From: Cycas panzhihuaensis
Lineage: Eukaryota; Cycadophyta
Assembly: GCA_023213395.1 (NCBI GenBank)
Contig: CM041465.1
Coordinates: 156,495,741 to 156,559,740, forward strand
Direction of reading: 5' to 3'
Length of the DNA stretch: 64,000 bases
The notes beneath the pieces are model-generated. The model was not told the DNA's origin. It saw only the letters and a list, made by a program, of their open reading frames with translations, and ran no database searches. Positions 33,954-44,330 of this stretch are shown here, one piece after another (positions within the stretch are counted from its first letter, which is position 1; each line of letters begins with the position of its first letter). The position numbers were made by a program, and so were the translations under genes.

Positions 33954-35093
33954 CTTCTCATTGGTTTCTTCAATGCCACAAACATTTTCATCACCTACAG
34001 AGTTAAGTAAAGTTTTACCTTCAGTTTTAACTTTACCTTTCCCCTTGTTCTTGGGTTGTTTCTCTAGGTGTAGGAACCAAAGAATCTTGATCTTTGTGAC
34101 CCGCTCGCTTGCAATGAGTACAAGTGACTTTGATTTGGGTGGTATTGGCTTGTTTCATCTTGCCAAAACCCCTAATGGATTGTTGTCCAACTTTACTTGG
34201 AAATTTCATTCCTTAAGGTGTTTGTCGCTACCTTCTAGAGGTGCAAACCTTTTCCTTTCAGCAAAAACCTTCTTGTTCCTCTTTTCTATGGCAATCGCCT
34301 TCTTGCTGGCTTCATCAAGCGATTTAACTTCAAACAGTTGAAGTTCTTGTTGAATATCTTGCAGCGTCCTCCAATATATTTCAAGATCATGTCTTTACTC
34401 AAGAAGAGATGCCCAACACAACAAATTGCTTTTGAAATTACTGTGTAGTCTTGGACATTTTGGCCTCTTTCCTGTTGGTAATATTGCCATTTAATCCTCT
34501 GTTGCTCTTCATATCCAATACGATAGAATTGCTTCTTTATGAGGATTTTAAACTATTGCCAGGTAATTTCATTTACATTATGGGATTTAAGATATGCATT
34601 CCACCAAACTAATACATGCTTAGATAATTTTAACCTAGCCAAAAGTAATTTTCTGCTGGTTTTTATACCCATAAATGGAAAAGTATGTTTCTAGTTGGTC
34701 CAACCAACCATCTAATTTTTCAGCATCCAACGTTCCATCATAGATGGGCAATTCAAGTTTTGCCTCTACCTTGAATGGATGTGTGAATACCACTGGATTA
34801 TCATCTTCTTCATCTTCTTGTTGGTCTTCTACGAGCTCTTCATTCATGTCTTCTTTCATCAGTTCTTCTTCTTCCTTCTTTACGCCTTTGGCTGTTGAAG
34901 AAGAGGTTGCAACTAGTTGCGCCACAAGCTGGGTTAGTCTGTCAAGGTTTCGCTCTATTTTCACGAACCTTTCCTCCATCTTCTGCTCTGGATCAGCCAT
35001 CTTCCTTCGCTGTTTTCTTTCCTTCTCTAGATGTTCGGTTAAAGGTTCACCCGTTAACAGATATTGATATCTAGTTTTCATAAAAACTTCCAC
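33954..35093 (-). pseudogene. Gypsy-C gag
   Basis: The ATG at 35093 starts MEVFMKTRYQYLLTGEPL, then a coiled, acidic stretch (EEEELMKEDMNEELVEDQQE) and the capsid start LPIYDGTLDAEKLDGWLDQL with YFSIYGY. Open to 34635, then broken. A zinc-knuckle relic CTHCKRAGHK is near 34085-34130, with the last Cys missing. It would package the RNA if intact. Confidence 0.82.
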
Positions 35094-35178
35094 AATGAAA
35101 GCAAGAGGGTTTTTTTTCCTTTTCTTTTCTTTCTTTTTCTTTAAAATCCCTAAGTTCCCAAGGGTTTCAAGAAAACTA

Positions 35179-35190
35179 GCTCTGATACCG
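35179..35190 (-). other. Gypsy-C primer-binding site
   Basis: Minus strand CGGTATCAGAGC; the first T of the usual TGGTATCAGAGC is C. It sits six bases from the LTR. Confidence 0.75.
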
Positions 35191-35196
35191 AACTAT

Positions 35197-35950
35197 TGAT
35201 CTGAATTTTGAATGAGAAAGTGAAGACTTTAACCAATAAAACAAAATCCAGAACAATTTACATTATTATTACATAGACTTGAAAATATTTGGAATTTTCT
35301 TACAAAAACTCCTTATGTTTGTGCTCTATTGAGCATGCAAGGGACTGCTACAGCATTTTGGGAGAGAGAAACTGAGAGCTGGGCGCTCCTTGAGCTGCTA
35401 CTCATTCTCTGGAACCTCCGTCTTCGAAATCTGCAAAACGTTTTTGGTTATTGATTACCAAAAACCCCTTTTTTGGTGAAGAAAATTTGACTAGCATCTC
35501 TTTCTGGGACTGCTGCTACTGCTGTCTTCTCCACTCGGCTGCAACTACGATCTTTCGGGCTCCTTCACGATCCCCACAACAAGTTTATTCTGTTGCACTT
35601 TCGTCTTCTTCTCTCTCAATGCAGATTTTCAGTCTTTGGAGTCGTTCTGTTTTCAGAAAGCGATTTCTTGAAGCTCTCCTCGAATCTTGCTCCATGCTGC
35701 ATCTAGGGCTGCGGCGTCCTCCTTTTCCTGTCGAAAATCTCTGTCGAATTCCCCTTTGTTCCTCTCTAGAATTTTGCTTAAAAGCATTTTCATTTTCAAG
35801 AGGCATTTCCGTTTTTCCGTTTTCTAATGGATTCCAAAACGGCTTATGAAATCTTGGAAAAATTCTTTTAATTTGGAGTTTTTCCTCTTTAAATGTGTAG
35901 AGGACACGTGTGCGTACTCTCTCCTTAAATTTCGTGCGAAACAGATCCCG
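35197..35950 (-). repeat. Gypsy-C 5' LTR, truncated
   Basis: Aligns with 29371-30107 from TGATCTGAATTTTG to GATCCCGT, then similarity stops abruptly at 35950. Missing about 365 bp present in the other LTR. Confidence 0.85.
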
Positions 35951-36848
35951 TACGATGGTGCAAGGTGTGCAGCCAGTTGGGAATAGCAGAGAACAAAGCG
36001 TGGTAACTAGAGAGTTACTGTAGTGCCAAGGATCACAATCGCAAGCAAATGAAATAGAGAAACGATAGCCTTGCAGGCGAGGACCACAAACATAGCAAGC
36101 CAAACGATGAGCTATGCTACCAGAGCAAATGACAAAAAATTGGAACCGCAGGATGTTGAGATGCAAGTAGTTCATGCATGTAGGCAATGAGCATAGCAAT
36201 AGCTTCTGCTTGTGTGTATTGAACAACATGGCGGGACAACATAGACTCAAATTGATGTAACACAACACCATTGTAGAGCATAGGGCATAAACACAAAAAG
36301 CCCTGGCAATTTTCATCTACAAAGATGAAACCAATCTCTCTCTGTAAAGACGGAGCAACCGGGCCTCTTCAAAGAAGAGGATAATTCAGCGTAGGGAGAA
36401 TTTCCAGAGACACCCTAACAGATCATGCTTGGCATCCTATGAAAAACATGATCCGAGTGATAAGGAATATATATGAAGTCAGAGCGGAAAGGGCTAAATG
36501 ATGCATTCGCCAGATGAATTCTCACATCCATCAACTGTACGCCAATTGGATATCCATTTTATCAACTTAGGGCATATTTTCTTTGCCTAAGGTTTTATAA
36601 ATTAAATTTTGTTAAAGTCTACCCCTTACATGGGTAGTATATGGTCCTATTGAATCACCATAATGACCAAGGGCTAAGCCTACATAAAAGGGATAATAAA
36701 AGTATTTTTTATTTTATTTTTTGGTTTGGTTTTCCAAAAGGTGTACCTAGACATTTTCATCCATATCTTGAGCTACAAGTATTAGTTTCTGATGTCATCT
36801 GATCCACTGGATCCTTGATTCAGAGACATTCGTAAAGAGTGGTCATAT
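35951..36848. other. Unassigned sequence right of the truncated LTR
   Basis: On the minus strand 36360-36110 can be read as about 70 open codons (IGFIFVDENCQGFLC..., AEAIAMLIAYMHELL) after an acceptor-like TCTTTACAG near 36340, ending at a TAG. I do not recognise it. A 243-codon minus-strand frame (36316-35585) crosses the LTR junction and is probably chance. The rest is AT-rich with no gene seen. Confidence 0.35.
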
Positions 36849-37470
36849 GTGATGGTTTTGACTAGCAAAGAATATAAAATTTTCATTGAAGTCACAGTCC
36901 TTATTAACAAAGAGACAGTTGAAAGAAGTGTTTTTAGACCAAGAAAGATGTTTGACTTTTTCAAGCCCAATGAAGGCATCAATGCGAGAGAATGGGTTAA
37001 AGCTCAAAATCAATTCACAGGGAGTACAAAAATTGACGATTATTGGGCAAGCTTAGAATTGTTCTTGGAAGAAAAAGCTTTTGATTGATTCAATAATTGG
37101 TCCAACCAATCAATAGGATACATCGATTGGTTCTGGTTTCAACATGCATTTATCAAAACATTTGGACAACTAAAAGATCATCAGACCCACAAGCAAGGTG
37201 ATGGTACCACAGCATCAAAGCAACCGGGCGAAGGGGCAAAAGTAGAAGAAGGAGAAGAAGCAAAGATTTTGCAAGAGCCATCATAGAGGGACCAACCTGA
37301 CTACATAGAAGACTTGAAGTAGGCACAAGCAACAGAAGAGTCTCAAGACAATACCAAAGAAGGGATACAAAGTGAAGTTTTGGAGGGGCAACATGAAGAC
37401 AATGAAGAACAAGTAGAGTTTGAAGAGGAATCTCAACAAGCTACATGCAAGGTACTCAATGGTCCTATGT
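36849..37470 (+). pseudogene. Element D gag-like fragment
   Basis: Reads KMFDFFKPNEGINAREWVKA, LFLEEKAFDWFNNWSNQS and WFWFQHAFIKTFGQL, the pattern of a gypsy capsid (compare LEWFYWW...SWDYLQARL in Gypsy-B). It is followed by a Glu-rich tail. A TGA replaces Trp at 37086-37088, and further stops follow. No zinc knuckle or pol follows. Confidence 0.6.
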
Positions 37471-38396
37471 TACACATGCATATTTCTTTGGTAACATTAT
37501 TTGTCCTCTCTCTTTTCTTCACTCAGTAGTGATACCAAACTTTTCTTTTCCAAATCCCGTAGTTAGCCATAATCACAATTTCCTTAAATCTAGCTTTTTC
37601 GTAGGCCAAATCCCAATTCCTCTTTATAACCCTAGTTCATCTCTTTACTTATCTACTCCTTCATCCCCTATAAACCATCTTCATTAGGATACACTTCAAA
37701 CCGCTCAACAGGTTTCATCACTCAGTATTATCCCTTACAAAATATAGTCTGACTCTTCCCAAACTCCTTTAATTTCATATTATCAATACTGTTCTTTTCG
37801 GTTAAAACCTGTCTCTTGTTTGAATATCATCCCTAAAAACTTATTAAAGTCTTTTTTTCATAAAGAACGTCTATCACTAATTCCCCATTCATTTTTCTCT
37901 CTCAAAAGGTGTTGTGATCCAACAAAACCTATACAAAGTCTCGTCTCCATCCAAGGTAGATTCCAAAATTTATCCTTTCTTCCTATGCCTTCAAAGCTAT
38001 GTTTAATCTCAGCTCATAATTCCACCTTTTCTTTTCCTTTTCACAATAAGCAATTGCCAATCCATGACCCTTATGATCAATCCTTCTCCTTCTATAAACC
38101 ATTTCATTTGAAAACAAAATGTGCAAACACAAGGCAAAACCAGGGCATGACAATTGAGACACCTCATAGGTCCAAGGATCCTCCCAATGCAGAACAACAT
38201 ACAGCATGTACATGGCTACAAGAACAAACATTGACAAATGAAAGACACCTATTAGCAAATCTCCATAGAAGATGCAAGATTGAGCCAAATCTTCATGACC
38301 TACAAGATTTAGTAGGAAGTAGTTGGAAGATTCAACCGAGCTACAAGTAATTCTCAATACTTTGAGGGCGAAGTATTATTTTAAGGGGAGGGGAAT
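37471..38396 (+). other. Element D interior up to its polypurine tract
   Basis: No pol motif recognised. A 176-codon plus-strand frame (37820-38350) has no known domain. The end (CTTTGAGGGCGAAGTATT, then AAGGGGAGGGG) parallels the end of Gypsy-A and Gypsy-B interiors, so this looks like a deleted gypsy relative. Confidence 0.5.
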
Positions 38397-38883
38397 TGTA
38401 GTATTCCTAAAATAAAAAGAGAAGAAGTAGGTTTTATATGGAGAATTTATGGCAAGTTGGTTTTTTGGAGAGAAAATTAAGGAGTTGGGTTTGAAGGCTA
38501 TAAATAAAAAGCCTCCCTCATTTGTAAATCATCTTGGATAATTTATATTATGAAGGGATAATGGCCTCGTGCCTATTTAGAGGGTCGCTCTCGCCTTGAA
38601 GAGGGTTCGTCAACGCTGCTGGACATTGTATCAGGAGCTATTGTTTTGTTGATATCATCATATATTATTTATCTACGCTATTGTTATCTCTGTTGAATGT
38701 TATTTATGAGGTTTTACTGCTACAATTATATCATATCTACTGTAAGTGTATGAAATCTACTACTGCGAAGTGTTGTGATCTTCTTTGAATATATCTTCAT
38801 TATTGGAAATAGAGCTTTCGTTTGTTGTATTATTTTTGGCCCGCTATACTCGTCTATCTTGGCAAATATTCTTATCCCCAACA
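38397..38883 (+). repeat. Element D LTR (3')
   Basis: Starts TGTAGTATTCCTAAAAT right after AAGGGGAGGGGAAT and ends TTATCCCCAACA; 487 bp. Its start resembles the Gypsy-A/B LTR start (TGTAGCATTCC), and it shares the CGCTCTCGCCTTGAAGAGGG motif style. No partner LTR seen. Confidence 0.7.
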
Positions 38884-39637
38884 TTAGAATGACTTATGAA
38901 CCTAGGCACATGATTCAGGGTCCAACACATTGAATTAATTTATGAAGACCTTCAAAAAGGAAATAATGATCATTAGAAGCCAATAAAATAGATGCCAATT
39001 GAAAAATATTTGTAGCATGTGCCAAAACAAAAAATGAGATGAAGAGACGACTATTTGAAGCCAAGGAAAAAAAAATCAAGGAGATTACTGGAAATCACAA
39101 AAATATGAGCCACTCTAGAAATATTTGGTGAGTATAAAGGAGGAAGAATGATCGGAATAGGAAAATTACATCAAGATTAGCAATGGACTTTTGTAATAAT
39201 AGCTTTATGAAGCACTCATTTGCTTAAGATTTTTCAGATTGACAATATTCACTACCCTTTTCATGGAAGAACCATTTTAAGGGTCAACTTAAGAGGAGAT
39301 TAATCTTTAACTATTTAGGCTTGCTTAAGAGTAGTAGTTCTATAAGTAATAGTGTTCTTTCTAGAACATTGAAATATCAAAATGACTGGTATGGTGCATC
39401 ATAGCACATTGCTCATTTAGCATACATAAATTGCAACTTCTCTTATAGAAAGTTACAGTCCCCAATTAGTCATCACATTGTCATGTGAAGACAAGATTTT
39501 GCTAGAAATAAAATTCTTTCATAACATTGTTGCATCTACTTTGCTTTGTAATACTTATTTCTTAACATAATAAAGTAACCATATGCAAGGAAATAAAATA
39601 TTATAACAATCGCAGTTGAAGGATAACGTTAACTCAC
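38884..39637. other. TE-free stretch, possible intron
   Basis: AT-rich, no retroelement motif. On the minus strand it begins with GTGAGTT, a good splice donor, directly after the candidate exon. Confidence 0.4.
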
Positions 39638-39724
39638 CATCAGGATAAGCACTAGAGTTGAATGATGAGATCAAATCTTGAGCATGATGTATAGCAGTTG
39701 TTTCTATCACTTCACATCTGAAAC
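39638..39724 (-). CDS. Candidate internal exon, lipid/sphingoid-base kinase-like
   Basis: On the minus strand an 87-bp block sits between an acceptor (AGTTGGCAG) and a donor (GTGAGTT). In the frame that enters and leaves in phase 1 it encodes FRCEVIETTAIHHAQDLISS followed by FNSSAYPDG with no stop. The pattern of a beta strand (CEVIETT), a His-Ala helix (HHAQDLI) and a Y-x-D-G end is that of the diacylglycerol/sphingoid kinase catalytic domain just before its GGDG loop, as in plant LCBK1-type kinases. That family call is from memory of the pattern. No neighbouring exon was found in the window, so flanking introns would be long. A gene relic carried by a transposon is the alternative. Confidence 0.45.
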
Positions 39725-41559
39725 CTGCCAACTATATATAGCCAAACCATTAATCTCAAATTATTAAGAGATAAAGAACATGAATTATGTTAGACACATA
39801 CATATTCTATTGAATCCTAAAACATTCTTATGTCACCTCCAATAGCACACACAAAGAATAGGGAAACTTTGAAAACAATAGTGGTCAAAGTCACAAATCA
39901 AATATGAAATGCTTTAAAACTAGCCAAATTGCCAAGCCAAACCATCACACACAAGGACACTTAAGACTTTGCCATTAACTTAATTTGCATCTAATAAAGA
40001 TAAATTATTAAAAAATATGTGGGATATCCCTTGAAACAAACTTAGTCTTAAGATACTTCATCCAAATTATAAATAAATTTTTAGTGCTATTGATGTAATG
40101 CTACTTGAAGGTCAATTCAGTGTGGTTGAAATCCTTTTGCAAGATTGTTATATTCTGCTTATCTCCAACATTTGACTTGAATAACAAATAGGACCCTTTC
40201 ATGTCCTTTTATAACACTTTGTATTAAAGAGTTACTTTTTGAATCATATAATTTGACTATCTTAGCTAGCCTGATGTTCAATTGCTCTCATCTCCAATCA
40301 ACATACTAATAGATGTACCATTTATTATCTAGATTTCTAGTAGGTGATTGTTCTCTTTCACAAGTAATACACATCAATTTCTAATATTCTTTCTTTTGTT
40401 GTTGTAGAAGGAATTCACTTCCTATGAGATTTTATACTTGCAATGCTTTTGTTTCCTCAATTTTGGGCCCCTTGCCCAAAATGTAGGAATCTCATATATA
40501 ATTTATTCTCTAACAAATTAGGTATGCATTTCTTGCCTATCATTTGCTTGGCATTGCATTTGATTACTTGCATTTTCTTAACATTTGTCTAACGTTGCAT
40601 TTGATTGACCATTTTGGTTTGCTTGTGTATATTGCATTTCTCACACAATTGATGTTTCCAACAACATCTCCCGTATGTTATGGAGCTAAAGTTAGGTTGA
40701 GTCAACACATAGAAGAATCATCTTTTCTTCCATTGCAATGCCTCTCTCTTTTGTTGCTCTTCACTCACATTTATCTTCTTTTGTATTTTTCAATTTGATT
40801 ATGAATGCAATTGTTTCTTTCACATAGACCATTGTGTAGATCTCTTCGACTAGATGAGAATCAAGTACTTGTGGCCTGAAAACTAACATTGAATGAGAAA
40901 GTTATGTCCCTTCAACGATTCCACCTTCTTCCATGGTCTCGTTTCCCACTTCTCAAGGTCAATTTCACAAATAATTCCTAAAGAAAAGCATATTTCTTTA
41001 AAGAATTGATTTCTATATCCATTTAGAAGATCTATTCTCTTAATTGACTCACTATAAATATCTTTTCCTTAAGTCTATTTGATCCTAATCCTCCTTTGGG
41101 TTTCAAACCTTAGGATATCCCTCATTCCTTATTTGCTTTTTCTCAAACAAGGTATAATTTGTTTGATTTTTTATTTATTTTCACTTTCAACTGGGGTATT
41201 TTCGCATGCCCTTGTTGTCGTTGTAACATTTGTGGAGTTTGTCAATTATTTTGCTCATGAATTTCTACTCGTTTCATTTGTAGTGTTGATTTTTGCCCAT
41301 ATCGTAGGTGTTCTATACAATTCAAGTGGTATCATTGCTCATACCATAAATATTTTATATAATCCAAGCCATATCATACCATAATTGTTTTATACAATTC
41401 AAGCAGTATCATACCACAAGTCTCTTATACAATTAAATAAACTGATATGGTGAAAAAACCTAAAAACCCTCATGAAAGATACTTTGTTTGCTCTCTACAA
41501 ATACACACATTGGCAACCATACAAATCCACAAATATTCTTTCATCGTTCACAAGGATAG
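39725..41559. other. TE-free stretch, possible intron
   Basis: AT-rich, no gene or retroelement motif recognised. Several open frames (40544-40798, 41079-41384) are T-rich hydrophobic readings of low-complexity sequence and not called. Confidence 0.4.
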
Positions 41560-41988
41560 TGCTAGGACTTTATGTTTAATCATAAAGTCACGAATGTATT
41601 ATTATTAAAGCACTTTATATTCAAAGTATAATGTGCACCTTTTCTCTAGAGATGTAACTTAGGTTGTAACATAGGGGTCACGTTTCCTTCTTTCCTTATT
41701 GTGCATGTCACTACATGAGTGACACTTGTCATAGCATGCATACATTAGAGAGCATCTTCTCATATTATTTATTGGAGACATTCTTCCTTGTAATGTAATA
41801 TGTATACAATTGTAGAGGAGAGTTATTGAATACAAGACTCTTGGAGTGTAGAGCAATTCTACCTCCTCCATTCTTTTATGCTAAGTGCTCATATTGGAAT
41901 GTTATTTCCTCTCATCATTTCTAGCTTTATATGTTTCAAATCTTGTTTTCATTAAGAATTAGAGCTTAATCTCTCTTTCTTCATCTCA
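41560..41988 (+). repeat. Copia-E 5' LTR
   Basis: 429 bp, TGCTAGGACTTTATG ... CTTCATCTCA, similar to 47534-47952. A degraded primer site (TTATTATTAGAG) follows after two bases. Confidence 0.88.
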
Positions 41989-43309
41989 CATTTATTATTA
42001 GAGTTTGGAAAAGCTCAAGCCTACTACTTCAAGGCCTCTTTTTTAAGTAAACCTCATTATTGCCTATAGGTCTTGGTGGTCAAATTTCTTCCTTTGTCTA
42101 TGGGAGTATTCATTAAAAAAATTTCCTAAGTGATCATTTTACTCCTCCTTCAGAGTAACGTCCCTCTATGTTTTTTGTCTTGGCATCTCCATTTCTGTAT
42201 GCTAGGTGATTGTATGCTCAGTTCCTAGACAATGGAAAATTTTTTATTGTGTGGCTCGAAATTGTTGTGGCATCCTTTCTCCCATGTGTTGGGCATCGAT
42301 CTTCTCTATCCCATCTCCTATCATTTGTTTCTAGGACTATGGTGTCTTTCTTCATAGACCATGGCATCTCTGACCTTTGTCACATCCCTTCTCTTGTGAC
42401 TATTGTGGCTAGTTGCGATGTCCCGAGGCCTTTTCGTTCTCTTCCATGGTTGTTTCATGAGTGGTGGGTGTCTCTTGTGGTTTTCTTGTGGTGTTCTTTG
42501 AGGCCTGCACATTCTTCCCAAATTGTGCGCAATGACCAAACCATTGTGTATATTCGAAAGATCCGATCGGAATTGGAAATTTTCATCTAGATTCACATTT
42601 TCACTTCTTCTTTCTTTTTTTTTGGTCACCAACGAGAATACATAGAGAAGCCAAAATTTTTTTGACTTTTGGCCTAAGTTTATAAACTTAGGATTATTCA
42701 TATGGCATATTCTCAAGAATATTCTCCTTTTAATATTGGTCATTTTCCTAAGTCACCTTTTTTTTCCATTTTTTGAAGTCTTTTTTTAAACATAAGAGCT
42801 TAAAAATATATATATTTTTCAAGTTGACAGCTTATGTGCTTATATTTAGTGGATGTGACAACTTAGCATTTGCATTTTTTTTTAATTCTTTTTTATGTCA
42901 ATTCTCGTGCAATGAAAACAACACTCATGAAGACTTGCTCACATGCATGCAATAAGGTGACCATATACAATCGAAACTGCTAGCAATGTATTGAGCAATG
43001 AAAGTTGAGGAGATACAAGGTGACACAAAATGGTGGCATAGGAGACCAGGTCAACATATTAATCCCTTATTCTAAGCAAGGACCTTAGAAGAGATTTGTT
43101 GTTAGCTTGTAAGTCAAAAAGTTACCCATCACCTGTGAGAAATGAAGGTTTAAGGTGGGGTGCAATATACACATGCATGAGACAAACTTCTCTCAACATG
43201 AAGGGGTATGAAACACTAGAGGCAAACTTTTAGAATTTTGCTAGTCAGTTAGATTTTATGACTTATTGGTATCCTGCATGATAACTAAAGGGACTAGTTC
43301 AAATTCAAA
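41989..43309 (+). other. Copia-E 5' leader
   Basis: A long (1.3 kb) untranslated region. A 126-codon plus-strand frame at 42210-42590 has no copia motif and is not called; an A/T-rich run and poly-T tracts lie at 42600-42790. Confidence 0.5.
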
Positions 43310-44330
43310 ATGGTTGTATTAACTCTTAATGCAAATACAGAGAATCTTACTAAGAGTGAAAATTTCCTTGCATGGAAAAAGTAAGTAAACATCTCTTAAT
43401 AATGAATGAACTTTGGGACTATACATCTGACATCATACCCAAGCCAAGAAGTAGGATAAATCTAGTAGATCCTACAAACACTTTTACTCTAGATCTAGTT
43501 GCATTAGCTAAATTTTACTACCAAAGATGACATTGCGCTAGCTTTCTTGCACCTCTCGGTTAATGACAACATTGACCAAAATATTGATAATGCCGCATCC
43601 TCAAAGGAAGCTTGGAATCTAATCTATTCCTTATATGAAAGAAAAGATTATTCTAGGATAGTGATGCTTAAAGCAAAACTATTTAGTCTTCAGTATGTAA
43701 GCATAGTTGCTACACACCTCACTTCTATAAAGTTAATTAGAAACCAATTGGTTACACTCAACAAACTAGTTTCAGGTGAAGATTTAGTAACCAATGTCAT
43801 CAATTGCATGCCTCATGAATATAATGGATTCATCTCCCATTTGTCCTTAAACAATGGAATAGGGACTATGACATTTAATGAATTGTAAGGTCTCCTATTA
43901 CAGGAAGAACAAATACACCTTCTATAAGGAGAGACAAGTTTTTTTGAGCCATCAGTCACTTTAGTAGCAAAACATAAAGGAAAGCAAGTGCAAAATCCAA
44001 ATATCAACAAACATTTTGGCAATATGAACTTGAATCAAAGTGACAAGAACAAAAATGTCACCTATCATTATTGCGGAAAGCCAGGACACACACAAACTAT
44101 TTGTAGAAAGAAACATTATGATTTGCAACAACAACCCACTTCACAAGGACCAACTCCAAGAGGCTACTGAGGAGGTCATGGAAATTATCAAGGTGGTCGA
44201 CATGGTGGAAATTATTCAGGTGGTAGATATGGTGGGAACTATCAAGGTAGATGGTATGCTGGCAACAATAGTAGGCAACAAGGAAGCAATGTGGCACACA
44301 GTCAAAATTTATTTAATGAGCCTTAAAAGG
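43310..44330 (+). pseudogene. Copia-E gag
   Basis: The ATG at 43310 starts MVVLTLNANTENLTKSENFL; a TAA follows soon after (AWKK then stop). The open segment 43547-43888 covers the gag helical domain (NIDNAASSKEAWNLIYSLYE, then NCMPHEYNGFISHLSL). The zinc knuckle at about 44061-44104 reads YHYCGKPGHTQTIC, so the first Cys is Tyr. A Gly-rich stretch follows. Confidence 0.85.

Larger units (their letters stand above)
29371..35950 (-). mobile_element. Gypsy-C: Ty3/gypsy element, nearly complete, 5' LTR truncated
   Basis: LTRs at 29371-30471 and 35197-35950 (the latter stops where the former continues for about 365 bp more). Primer site at 35179-35190, purine tract at 30472-30486. The minus-strand polyprotein between them has the order gag, protease, RT, RNase H, integrase, chromodomain-like tail. 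LTR copies look more alike than in the other elements here, so it is among the younger insertions. The missing LTR end removes any chance to test target duplication. Confidence 0.9.

Noticed and set aside
42210-42590. 126-codon frame as a host or gag gene
   Set aside because: Sits in the Copia-E leader before gag, no recognised motif, and overlaps an equally long antisense frame.
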